Of a stretch of DNA of 64,000 bases, positions 39,558 through 53,900 are shown in pieces. Each line of letters begins with the position of its first letter. Within the stretch, counting starts at the first letter, position 1. The translations under genes were made by a program, and so were the position numbers. A model generated the notes under the pieces. The model searched no databases and was not told the DNA's origin. It worked only from the letters and a program-made list of their open reading frames with translations. Source of the stretch: Daphnia pulex (lineage: Eukaryota > Arthropoda > Branchiopoda > Diplostraca > Daphniidae); NCBI RefSeq assembly GCF_021134715.1, contig NC_060019.1, positions 10,554,001 to 10,618,000 of the forward strand, read 5' to 3'.

Positions 39558-42112
39558 TTACTTCATCGTTCTCGGCATAGGAATTCTCGACAACAAGGAA
39601 GGGCGAGGAATGCCAGAATTAGCCGGGGCGGCTGGGGGGAGCACCACTGATGGTTTCTCCATGATGACCGTCGAGTTGAGTTCATCCGACGACGCCTTTG
39701 CCGCCGGGACGACAGCTTTGACCGGCAAAGCAGCGCCACTAGCCCGCGGAGCCACTAATTGAAGGGGTTTCAATTTTGACGTTGAATTGGGAAGGAGACT
39801 GCTCCGCACCGGAGGGGCAATTCCGGATGATCTTGGCTGCTGCAGCTGCTTCCAATTCAAACATTTATTGTTATATGTGACATAATAGACAAACGGGTCA
39901 ATCAACCCATTTCTTTCGTTTTTATTTTATTATTATTGTTTTTATTTTCAGGTTTTGGTTCGTGTCTCTCACCATTTGGCTGGACCTAACCGGTTCCGTC
40001 GTCGTTACTGTCCCCCTGGTGGTTTTCATGGCCGTTTCGACGGGAGGTGGCGGTTGGGGCACTTTAAACTGCGGTCTCATCAATCCCAAAGCAGAGCCAT
40101 TGTGGACAGGAGGCCGGACAGCACCACCCATAGAAGGTGGCCTCAATCCCGAATCACTTCCGTGCTGTCGGTTCAGATTCCCAGCCATAGACGAAGGTTG
40201 CGGCAATCGCATTCGAGACTGATTGTTCAAATTGGGCATGCTCCGCCGGATCAACTCTTGAGTTGTTGCGGGGACTGCAAATCAAACAAAATATGATCCG
40301 CTACATCAAGTTATTCTTCAATTACGAACAAGATCAATTTTAGCTTACCGCCCGTTTCACTCTCGAGAGATTGCGAACTATACGGACTGCTGGCTGGACT
40401 GGAGGGTGAATCGGATTGGTTCTCGACAGAGTTTTGAGATTTATCAAATGTGAGATGCCCTTGGATACCTTTGCGTAAGCGTGGAAAAAAAACAAACTCC
40501 TAATCAGTACAAGAAGGTGAAGTTAATGTCACTGAGTTATTCACCTCGGGTACGATTGTTGGAATTGTCCAGTGTCGAGTCTAAATTGGCGTTGCCGACT
40601 ATAGACTCCCTCAGGGGAATGGGCGGGCCGAAATTGACAATGCCTTCTGCCAGACTGATAATGGGTGACCCTAAATTATGATCCACCTCAGCTGGTCTCT
40701 GAAATGCTAATGAAACAAGAGAACGATAAGCCTTCAGCGTGAAGAGAAAGCGAAATTCAAAGTTATTTTTTTTACCAGTAAAACGGCGTTGACCCATTGG
40801 CGTAGAGGTTTGTGCCAAAACTGTATAAGGAATTAAAAGAAAACGGTTTATCTAAATGTTACACCAGACACGATTTCTAGCCATTAAATTACTGTCTTCT
40901 TGATGCTTGGCCATTTTTTCGATATCCGTTAGACCGTTGGCTCCGGGAGGAGTGATTTTGGAAGAAGGTGGGGTGATCTTAGATGAAGGGGGAGTGATTT
41001 CTTTCTTTGGCGAAGCGGTCAGCTCGTAATTCCACGTTGAAGTTCGGATCAAAGGTCGTTTTGGCACAGCACCGCGCATCAAAGGTTTGCGGAAGCCATC
41101 TTCGTTGAAATCACACCGGTCTTCGTCTTCTATTTCGTTCAGCTCATCCAACTCGTCCAGGCATGTTATGGGACCTTGCACTGGTTCATCTTCCACGTAA
41201 GTGGCATTCAAAACCGTCTTGGAAGGCGCGGGACCCACTGAATAACTGCGGTCGGAAGCTGCTGGCTGCGTTTGAAAGGTACTATTCAAGTTGTAAACGT
41301 TGTTGTTGCATGGACTCAACTCCTCTTCCGTTGGTCCATTCAGCTCCACCGGGAAAGTGGCATTCAATTCTCCTTGAACTGTAGATGTAGTGTTCAACTT
41401 GATTTTCGTCGATGGTTCGTCGATGATGACCGTAGCATTCAGCACATCGGCCCCGTTTAACGTATCTCCCGCCTTATAAGTATTGTTTAACTGAGAACTC
41501 TCATCCCGCTGGGAAATTGGCTGTAAAAGGGATGGCGAAAATCGATTTTTTCGGGGTCTTGTAAATGTCCGAGTATCTATGATTTTTGTCTGATCATCTG
41601 GCAAAAATTAGAAAGCGTTAAATAGAAAACTTGGTCAAGAAATCATTCTGTGAAAGACAAGAAATGTAAATTCTTACTTTCAGAAATTGTTTCTGTGACT
41701 AATACATCCTGGAGAAGGATATCTCCTGGACTTAGATTATCGAGCCATTGTGAGTTGTCCTTCAGGTTGATTGTTGAATTTAAACCAGGGAGTGTGATAT
41801 TAATTGGTGGCGGAACATGAACCAATTTCTGAGGACGGATGTGCAACACATACAACCTTGAAACATTAACATATGATAAACATTGACCAAACAAAGGTCA
41901 CACAGGAAAATAAATGATCCTGCATGAAAAATCAATTAAAAAAGCTGCTGTGTAATTACTTACCATGTATTCTCGTCAGCATTCTCCAATTCATCAATGG
42001 GAATAAGCGAGAAATATTCTAATTGTAACATTTCATGAACTTCTTTTCCGTCTGAAGCTTTCTGTTGATCACCTGTTGGGGCTGAGAACAATTCAATAAT
42101 CATTACACACAT
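39558..42112 (-). CDS. Candidate microtubule plus-end protein with SxIP motifs (SLAIN/Sentin-like?), 8 exons
   Basis: Low-complexity Ser/Pro/Asn-rich protein of roughly 645 residues. Inferred exons (minus): 42112 or 42103-41964, 41856-41678, 41597-40893, 40820-40776, 40706-40545, 40469-40349, 40274-39973 and about 39848-39558. All have GT/AG ends, and phases fit except at exon 6. The N-terminus contains an acidic segment followed by ENTWLYV, reminiscent of the short conserved N-terminal block of SLAIN proteins. Later come IRRSMPNLNNQSRMRLPQPS and, at the C-terminus, SGIPRPSLLSRIP with two SxIP motifs, the known EB1-binding signature. A recurring LN[A/S/T]T motif and three tandem ITPPSSK-type units occupy exon 3. 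Exon 6, as sequenced, needs a one-base shift to stay open. The start codon is uncertain: a possible acceptor (TTCTCAG) lies just after the upstream ATGs, so a further 5' exon may exist. That this is a gene is well supported; the family name is tentative. Confidence 0.7.
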
Positions 42113-42967
42113 GGATAAAATTGTCATTTGTTGACACAAATTCTTAATGTATGCTCAATCACTGGCAGGCGATGTTGTGCAATTACACATACAATTCTAA
42201 TATAAGATATTTTTATATTTTAAAAAACATGCAAGACATATAAATTTATGAAACCTTTACATATTTTAGTAATTTTTTCAGTAAACAAAAAAATTTCCTC
42301 AAATCACCTTGAATTTAATGGTTTGGACAACTATGATGCACTGGATGCACCAACTGGCACTTGAATGACTTAATACCTCGCGAGTTGATAAACATTGAAT
42401 GACAGTACTCCTTGAGCCAGACACAGAAACGTTATTCACAAAATGTCATATTCTCAAAATTACTATCAGGATCGATTGTTATGGCCTTCAAGGAAATTCA
42501 AAGAAGATGTATGATTGATATTTTATAAGGCAGAAACAACCAACATGATTGTTGACATGGACATGACAGAGACAGACCGCCTAATTCAACTGATATTCCT
42601 GCCATCTGGTGTAAATGTCAGAAAACTAACAAATGAGCGGAGGGCGGATTTATTTTTAAAAAAACTACAACTGAATAATAACTACGTCAGCTAAATATCG
42701 TAATTTAAAAATATATTGACGAAGGAACGAAATTAAATCTCTGATTCAATTCATAAACCGAAAAATAAATTAGTCAATCAAAATTAATGAACAACTAATG
42801 AGTTTGGCAGCTTGGCAATTAAGTGTCCAATCACATAAGAGTTGTTTTTGAATTGGCCGTCTGCGCAAATAAGATCATCTGAGCTGAGTGAGCTGCTAGC
42901 TGCTAGTGGCAAGTTGAGTTGAGTTGAGTTACACTATAGTCAACTTACACGATACTTTTGACAGGAA
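42113..42967. promoter_or_regulatory. Divergent promoter region between the SxIP gene and dCMP deaminase
   Basis: About 0.85 kb separates two start codons pointing away from each other. Near the dCMP deaminase start are short direct repeats: GAGCTGAGT- and GCTAGCT-type units, then a GAGTTGAGTTGAGTT tandem at about 42916-42932. No TATA box is obvious. A 49-codon plus-strand open frame beginning near 42544 is probably chance. Shared control of the two genes is inferred from geometry only. Confidence 0.45.
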
Positions 42968-43825
42968 ATGAGTGCCGAAGTATCTGAGAAAGTTTTAGAT
43001 GACAAGAGATCGTTGCACGAATCGTTAATGGAATTGTCTGTTGTCGATAATGGAACCGTTGGAACTGACAGCAAAGATTCAAGTGGGACATCAAAGGTTA
43101 GGTAAGATCATTCAAATCACATGTCAGTCTTAAAATTACTTTTTGGCCTATTTTACCTTCATGCATTGCTCTCAATTACAGAGATCTTGAAAAAAAAAGA
43201 GAGGATTACTTAGAGTGGCCAGAATACTTCATGGCTGTTGCCTTTCTTGCTGCAATGAGAAGCAAAGATCCATGTACACAAGTTGGAGCGTGCATAACTG
43301 ACTCAAATAACAGAATTGTAGGTGTTGGTTATAATGGAATGCCTATTGGTTGCAGTGATGAAATTTTGCCCTGGGGAAAAAATTCTTCTCAACCCCTTGA
43401 AACCAAGTATATGTATGGTAAGTAATTAAAATCTAAAAAAAACAAATAAAAAAAAACACTTTTTTATTCTTTACTTTCTAGTCTGCCATGCTGAAATGAA
43501 TGCAATTATGAATAAAAATACTGCAGATTTAAGAGGCTGCACATTGTATGTGGCCCTTTTTCCATGCAATGAGTGTGCCAAATTAATCATTCAGGTAATA
43601 AAAGTTCAAAAAAAAAATTAGTCATATTTTCTTACCACATCTATAATTATTCAGGCTGGAATTAAACAAGTTGTGTACATGTCTGACAAACATAAAAACA
43701 AACCATCCACTGAAGCATCTAAAATGATGTTCAATATGGCAGGTGTTAAGTGTCAACAGTTTGTGCCAAAGAATTCTAAAATTGTGATTGATTTTGAAGA
43801 AATTGACTGGAACATATCAATTTAA
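42968..43825 (+). CDS. DCTD: Deoxycytidylate (dCMP) deaminase
   Basis: Zinc-dependent cytosolic enzyme converting dCMP to dUMP, the substrate of thymidylate synthase; known family members are allosterically controlled by dCTP and dTTP. Four exons: 42968-43101, 43182-43417, 43482-43594 and 43655-43825, with phases 2, 1 and 0. They give 217 residues. The fold is clear: a DPCTQVGA segment, then [11 protein letters not shown], the catalytic zinc motif CHAEMNAI (His ligand and Glu proton shuttle) and the second zinc motif PCNEC with its two Cys ligands, all intact. The C-terminal part ([13 protein letters not shown]) is also typical. It is longer than the human enzyme (about 178 residues) because of an acidic N-terminal extension of roughly 45 residues encoded by exon 1. 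The start is the first in-frame ATG of that exon. The gene is divergent from the SxIP gene and converges on NAA15. Confidence 0.95.
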
Positions 43826-43915
43826 CCAAAGTAGAATTTTAAAAGCTAATTTCAATGCTCTGACAATGATATCTCATCAAACTTGGTAAAACTGTTTTTC
43901 CCATTTTTAACGTAC

Positions 43916-43921
43916 ATTAAA
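43916..43921 (+). terminator. Probable poly(A) signal ATTAAA of dCMP deaminase
   Basis: ATTAAA variant about 91 nt after the stop codon. No AATAAA lies nearer. The gap to the NAA15 3' end is only about 240 bp. Confidence 0.45.
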
Positions 43922-44162
43922 ACCTGGTTGTTTTATCTAATACATTAGCTCGACGATACTGCAAAGGTTCTACACTGTGTATTCATCTCTTCACACACAA
44001 CTTTCATGCCATAAACGCGCCAATTCACTCCTTAGCTCATGGAGGGGTGACAAAAGAAAAGTAAACAAAAGGGTAGAATAGAAATTAACTGTTAGCGCGC
44101 CTAAGAGATTACCGAGAAAAAAACAGAATTTTTTACTAAAGCAAAAAAAAACCAATTAGGAA

Positions 44163-44168
44163 TTTATT
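44163..44168 (-). terminator. Probable poly(A) signal AATAAA of NAA15
   Basis: AATAAA on the minus strand about 360 nt after the NAA15 stop codon. This gives a short convergent spacer to dCMP deaminase. Confidence 0.5.
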
Positions 44169-44530
44169 TTAATTTAACTGAGAAAAATGTATTGGTTTCA
44201 AAAACGATTATTCTGACTTTCACTTCCAGCCAAGGCACACAAAGGACTTGTTACTGTTGACGAAAAAAAAATAAACAAAACAAATTGTTGTTCCATGGCT
44301 GGGGTATGTGATTCGAGCATTCTTAATGTAAAGAAATCCCGAACTTTCAGTGTTAGAGCAGACGACAAAAGTATTTCCGCTTCTGAGGTTTGTTTTCTTC
44401 TTACCCTCCCAAAATAGAAAGACCACAATAAAGACAGAAGTGAAACCGCCTCGGCTAAAAACCATATACCTAATTTTTTCTCATTGATGTTGATACTTTT
44501 GAATGTTCTTCATATTGAATTAAGTGGATT

Positions 44531-48490
<3,960 letters not shown>

Positions 48491-49200
48491 CTTTTTAATG
48501 AGGATGAATATCCTGTTCTCGCAGTGAAGTATCAAAATTTGTTTCCCAAAACCATTAAATGCCGGTTTCTTTTCAACCGATGATGACACAGGTTAACCGT
48601 GAAAAAGCCTCGTGCTTACTTCGCTAAAGATGGCCGAAATTGGTGAACCCCCTTCTTTCCGTCGCTCAACACCGTATTCCAGGATTCGGATGTATACACC
48701 GCGTTATTTGACAAATCAGAGTGATGTGTCCTAATATTTTAAGGAGAGACAAAATAAAAAAAAACTATAAATTATTATTGGGATATTATTTATCTCATTA
48801 GTGCATTTGTAAAATGAAATCAACAAAACAATATTCTATATCGATAATCGATACGGCAGCAGACGAAAACCATTCCACTTCATATGTTATTGTTGACTTG
48901 TCACTCACTTTTTCTCTGTCAAAATGTTCATTTCTATCATTTTTTCTTGATGAAATATTAATCCGTTCAAGTTCAACATTAACATAACATAACATGAACA
49001 TCTTTTTGCTTGCTTAGAGTAACTACGAATTACTTGTCAAATAAAATTGCAATGGACATCATCCATTTTGAATGAGGACTTCATAGAGAAAGAATGTTGA
49101 CAGAAGATTATTAAGAATCAAACAAGTCAACATCAGTCTTAAAGAAAGTACCCACTCACAATTAATAGGTGTCATTTACTACTGAAAAACAAACAAACAT
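48491..49200. other. NAA15 upstream region; no further gene seen
   Basis: AT-rich spacer of about 700 bp between the NAA15 start and the 3' end of the next minus-strand gene. It holds the NAA15 5' untranslated region and promoter, including an AAGATGGC-type element near 48626 and the TATCGATA site at 48839. Short open frames here have no recognisable features. Confidence 0.5.
48839..48846. promoter_or_regulatory. TATCGATA (DRE-type) palindrome upstream of NAA15
   Basis: Perfect TATCGATA, overlapped by a second ATCGATA a few bases on, about 350 bp upstream of the NAA15 start codon. In Drosophila this motif (DRE, bound by DREF and BEAF-32) marks promoters of housekeeping genes. Activity in this organism is inference. 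Confidence 0.45.
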
Positions 49201-49206
49201 TTTATT
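49201..49206 (-). terminator. Probable poly(A) signal AATAAA for the unidentified minus-strand gene
   Basis: AATAAA on the minus strand about 115 nt after the stop codon of the exon ending at 49318. Supports reading that exon as a true 3' end. Confidence 0.45.
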
Positions 49207-49317
49207 AGTAAATTTCCCCCACATTGTACAGTCCCTTTCTATTGAACTGAGATGTTAATAAATAGTAATAGTATGATATAATACATACCATTAAATATCT
49301 AAAGCTTCTAGACAATA

Positions 49318-49632
49318 TTAATCTATGAGAAATATTTTATAGGTGTACCTTAAAATCTTAAATACGTCGTTGGCGTTGTCCGTTAGCAATCGTTCGTTTG
49401 ATAAGCACAACTGAAAACAATCATAATTTCTCAAATTAGTCAGCCGCCAGGTTTTACGTGTTTCAAACATAAAGTTCCCTAATTGAATGTTTATTATAAC
49501 GGTTTTACCTTCACGGGTAAATTTTTTGTTGCTATCCTATACTCCAGAACGAAAATTGCCCGTAATTTCAAAATGAGCGGTAGATCTAATACCCTTTGGG
49601 GCAGAGCCTCAGGCAAAACACTTAAGTAAATG
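49318..49632 (-). CDS. Two terminal exons of an unrecognised gene (partial)
   Basis: Exon 49632-49509 has a good acceptor (TTCCTTTTAG) and donor (AAG then GTAAAA). It reads openly in only one frame as 41 codons of a leucine-rich helical sequence beginning IYLSVLPEALPQRVL and containing LKLRAIFVLEYRIATKN. The next exon, 49410-49318, follows a 98-bp intron with a branch-like CTGACTAAT and a TTTTCAG acceptor. In phase 0 it adds 30 residues (LCLSNERLLTDNAND and so on) and then TAA. The first exon enters with two bases of a split codon, so upstream exons must lie to the right, where I could not identify them. They may be beyond the NAA15 relic or lost, making this a pseudogene end. I do not recognise the protein. 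Confidence 0.5.
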
Positions 49633-49739
49633 CTAAAAGGAAGGACAACATTAAGCTATTATTTACTGATTACTATTTCCAATCTGTCAAGCAACGCAAT
49701 TTGCATTCAATTTAATTACGATTTAAAAAATGTATTCAA

Positions 49740-50935
49740 TTCAACGATTATTTTGACTTTCTATTCCACTAACTAACAGCTTCCAGTAGACAAATATAAA
49801 AAAGAGAGAAGAAAATAAAAACAAACTTTTGTTGCACGGTTGGGATTTCCCATTTAGTTAAAGAAATCCCCTGAATTGTGGGAGGAGGGGAGTAATGGAT
49901 TGTTTGTTTTTATCATCTGAAAAAAGTTCATAACAAGGACATATGTGAAAATTGTCACGGCTAAGGGCTCTATGTTTTACTTATAATATTAATTTGGTCC
50001 TTCCTACGATAAAAAAGAAAATGTTGACACCGCATTCGATGAGGACGATGCAGCACATAGAAGTTATTGATATTCTGATGGTCTGTTTTTCAATTTTTCG
50101 AAACGCTTTTTCAAAATATTTGTGCAAATCTATAAACAAAACGGGAAAAATATACAAAATAACGTTTTGAAGAAAAAATATCAAAACAAAGCATAACAGT
50201 GCGTACCTGAATCGTTACACCTGGTGGGCGTCCAACAACCACGAAACGAACACCACGGCTTTTGCCTCATGGGCGAGATTGGGAAAGCACATCATTTTGC
50301 CGCCTGTCAATCACAATCCAACCATAAAAGTAAATTTCTCGAGTAAATATAGGGTTGGTAGAATAAAATCAATTAAAGCAATCTAACGTGAGACACCCAC
50401 GCAAATACCTTTAGGAAATGTAGTAGTGTACCCTATGTAGTACGCGTCGCTACCAGGTGAGAGAGAGAGAGTTATTATTGTTCTGCTCAACGAACTCTCT
50501 TGTTTATCGTTATTTTTCTTCAATCGAAAGTGCAACGAATACAAGCTGTTCTCGAATAAACTTGGAAAGTCAAACAAATTGGTTTTGTTATAGTTAGAAA
50601 CTCATTTCTACAACGGCTGCAGAAACTTGATTGCTGGCTTTTTCGACCTGTCATTCAAGAAAAACAAAGAGAAAATCAAATGATGTAAGACAATTGTACG
50701 ATGAGTATAAAAACAAAAGCGTACCCTGGCCAATTTCTGCTGGGGTTGCGAGTCACCGACAGGTAGAGGATTATCGGTTTGATTGTCTTGTTGATTTTCT
50801 GCTCGTTCCTGTTGATGTCTACGAATCCTGTTGTCTCTCATCCTGGGCAAACTTCTTGTTTTGCCTGTTTTGGCCGCCTTCTGTTTGTTCGGTCGCAATT
50901 ATTTCAAACCCGCCGGTTCTAGAAGGGAAGTTAAA
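49740..50935 (-). pseudogene. Decayed duplicate of the 3' part of NAA15 (piece A)
   Basis: Similar at DNA level, exon and intron alike, to NAA15 44190-45790. The match to NAA15 exon 14 lies at about 50214-50307 (AAAGCACATCATTTT shared). The match to exon 12 lies at about 50535-50650 (the AATAAACTT and GGCTGCAG blocks). The match to exon 11 lies at about 50727-50920 (CGTACCCTGGCCAATTTCTG shared at the donor). Similarity to the 3' untranslated region begins at about 49741 (ACGATTATT-TGACTTTC). Most of exon 13 is deleted, exon 15 is barely recognisable, and the exon 11 copy contains stops and frameshifts. Retained introns point to a segmental DNA duplication rather than retroposition. The copy cannot make the C-terminal NAA15 domain. 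Confidence 0.8.
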
Positions 50936-53900
50936 AAAGAAAATAAAGTCATTCCAGTCTAAATGTTCTATGCGGTATAAATTAGAGGAAAACGTTCGAG
51001 ATTGTTACTAGCCCCACATCGAATTTCGTGACTTGAAGCACGCCAAGCCATTCAAATGTTTTATAATTCCCGGAAAAAAAATATCTGTTTTTCTGAATCT
51101 ATAATTGGTGTGGCCAGTAAATTCATGTCCTGATTGCGCCACAAAGAGATAACATTCAAGTGTTCTTGACATTCATTCGAAATGTAAAATGTGAAGCGAT
51201 ACCAAATCGCTAATTTGACTCTAACAAAACACAGTTGTCACGGTGGCTATACAAAGACACAGAAGGGGACGTACTGTACTTTTACTTTCACCTCTTTGCA
51301 GTCGACACATCTGTGCAGCTGGGCAGAAAACGATTTCAAAAAAGCCTTTTGTCTAAGACAAGGCCGAATTACGGCAATTCTTCTCTAAGGAGACACAATC
51401 TTCTCACGATCCGGTTTCAAATCTTGACATCAGCTTTTACTTATCTTTCACGCAAACAAACGTCAATGAAGACTTGAGGGAAAAAGAGAAACGAGCTGGT
51501 TGACCGTAGGGAGGAGGCCCAGTCTAGTTAATTGACTACAATATGAATTATTTTCATTTCTTCTTCTTCTTCTTCTTTTTCTTTTTTTGTAGATTTCATT
51601 CCAAGAAATGAGTAAATCAGTGCGGGACCTTGGCCCCACTCTCAGTACAACACCGGGTAGAAAAAAAACGACAAACAAATCTGACCACCATGTTCACATG
51701 GACGGTAATAATCGTCCAAATTTTTTTATTTGCCTTCAACCTTCCATTGTTTTCCATTTGCTCACAACTTTTCTCACCCTAGAAAATAGAAATCCCTGCT
51801 CTAAACTACTGCTGCCAAGACATTGATCCGTACTCACGCCTCCAAGATGTGAAATGGAAAGGCAGAGGCAATCGTGACGTACCCGGATCATAATGACAGA
51901 AGGCGATCACGAATTCTCCAATAACCAAAGAAAGCTCCGAATCAGGTATTTGCAGACCGCCTCCTACGCTTTCTAAGCTCGCGATATGTACGAAACGCGC
52001 AAAAAAAATTCCAAATGTTTCACCCACTCGCGAAAAAAAGATTGTGCATTGTGTGAGTCTCTAAGTTATGTGATGGCTGTGTCGCTTTTCGAAAGTCTCG
52101 GTGAAACCAAGCGGTCACTATGCGGCGCCAAGGTTCTGTCGTCTGTTCAAACTCGCTCATCACGAGCAAAAGTGTACTAAACTAAAAGCTGATACCAACT
52201 AGCACATGAGAACAGCTCACAGCAAGGTCAGAACCAAAACAACAAATTTATCAACCGCCGGACCAGCCAAAAGCCCACGCCCTCATCAGCTCACGAAATA
52301 CTCAAAGACGAGGTCGAAACCGAGAATGAGATAGGTACATGGTAAACTGATCAAACACATTTTCGAAACGCAAAACCAAACCCAAAGAGAGCAGAACATT
52401 CGAAGGGCATGCGGAAACTGTAGCAAACGTTCCAGCGAGATGAAACGCACAATTAAAAACGATGATGTGTCGAGTATTTTAGAAACAATTTGCATTGCAT
52501 CAATGCGGATGCTGGAAATCCCCTTTCTTATCTCGGGTGAACAGATGTTGCTATTTAGATCCAACTCGGGAGAGAATCCCCTTATGTTTATTGCACCAAC
52601 GGTGGAATTCCTAAAACAAGTTCGTGATAGCCCAGAGCTAGATATGGTTGCGGGAGTGGATGATTCATTCAACAGTCAAACAGCTACACACATTTTACAA
52701 ATATTCTTTTCGTTAGTGACTATATAGCGTGCATCACTTCCGTTTTCACGGTAAAAATGAGTCACATAGTGGAACCAGTTGGAAATCCAGTCTTTCACTT
52801 TACATCGCTCCAACTGCTGGCCGTCGAGTTCAAAAGAAAGAAAAAACAAAAAACAATGTAGCAGGAATGTTACACAACATTGCGGAGGTGCCGGAAGGTC
52901 ATGTTATATTCCGTGTGAGATACTACGTAACGAAAAAAGCGCGAGCGGGCCCAGTCTCCGACTCGCCGCTAGTGTGGGAGTTGGCCCGCCACACAAAAAA
53001 TACGACTACCGAACAGAGCACTACTGCTTCCGTCAGTCGCTGCTTCGACTCCGACCCAACAGGAGCTCCAAGGAAAAAGAGAGAGCGAGTTTAGCTTTCA
53101 CTTGGGTTTTTTCTTCTTCTTCTCGAAAGAAAAAAAAAGGAATTTCCAAATACATCAGATCATCAGAGTGTGTCCCTCTCACCTACAGTTATTAACAGTT
53201 TTTAGCCGTGCAAAGTGCGAGTGGAAAAATCATTGGACAAATCCGGAAACCAGACTGAGAGACCGGACGGTCTCTGATTAAACACACGGAAAAAGGTAAA
53301 CGCAATCAACCGCATTAAGGCGTCATTTTTTAATATTTTTGAAAGTCCACGTGCAAGAGATTTCCCATTCAACGTGTCCAATTTTTATGGACGGCGGCTC
53401 AGGTTTCTTTTTCTTTTGTAATCTGCCATTTTTGTTTTGTTTTTTGGCTTTTTGTTTTTACTTTACGTGTCGTGTGTGCTCTTAAAAAAAGACATGCGTC
53501 GAGGGAGGAGGGAAAGTTTCTTCTTGTAAAATATCCTAACGCCAAACGCTTATTCACTTTGCCAAGAAATAAGACTTGCGCATCGTTTGGCCATTTTTCA
53601 CGTGCATCACGATTGCATCAAAGATTCTCCGCCCGTTACGACACACACACACACAATAACAGCCGGAGAAAAGAAAGAAAAAACAACAACAACAATTCTT
53701 TTTTGGCACCCAAACTGCATCGACAGTTTGCGCCGCGCGTTCCTTGTCGCTTTCTCCAGATTCTCGCCGTACACGACAAAAGAGAGAAAAAGTGGAAAAT
53801 AACAAACAACAACAAGAGATGGAAAAGTGAGAGTACGATGGCTAAACAAGATAGGAAAACTTGCAAGTCAAAACGGCGCGCACATATATAAAAGTGCTCG

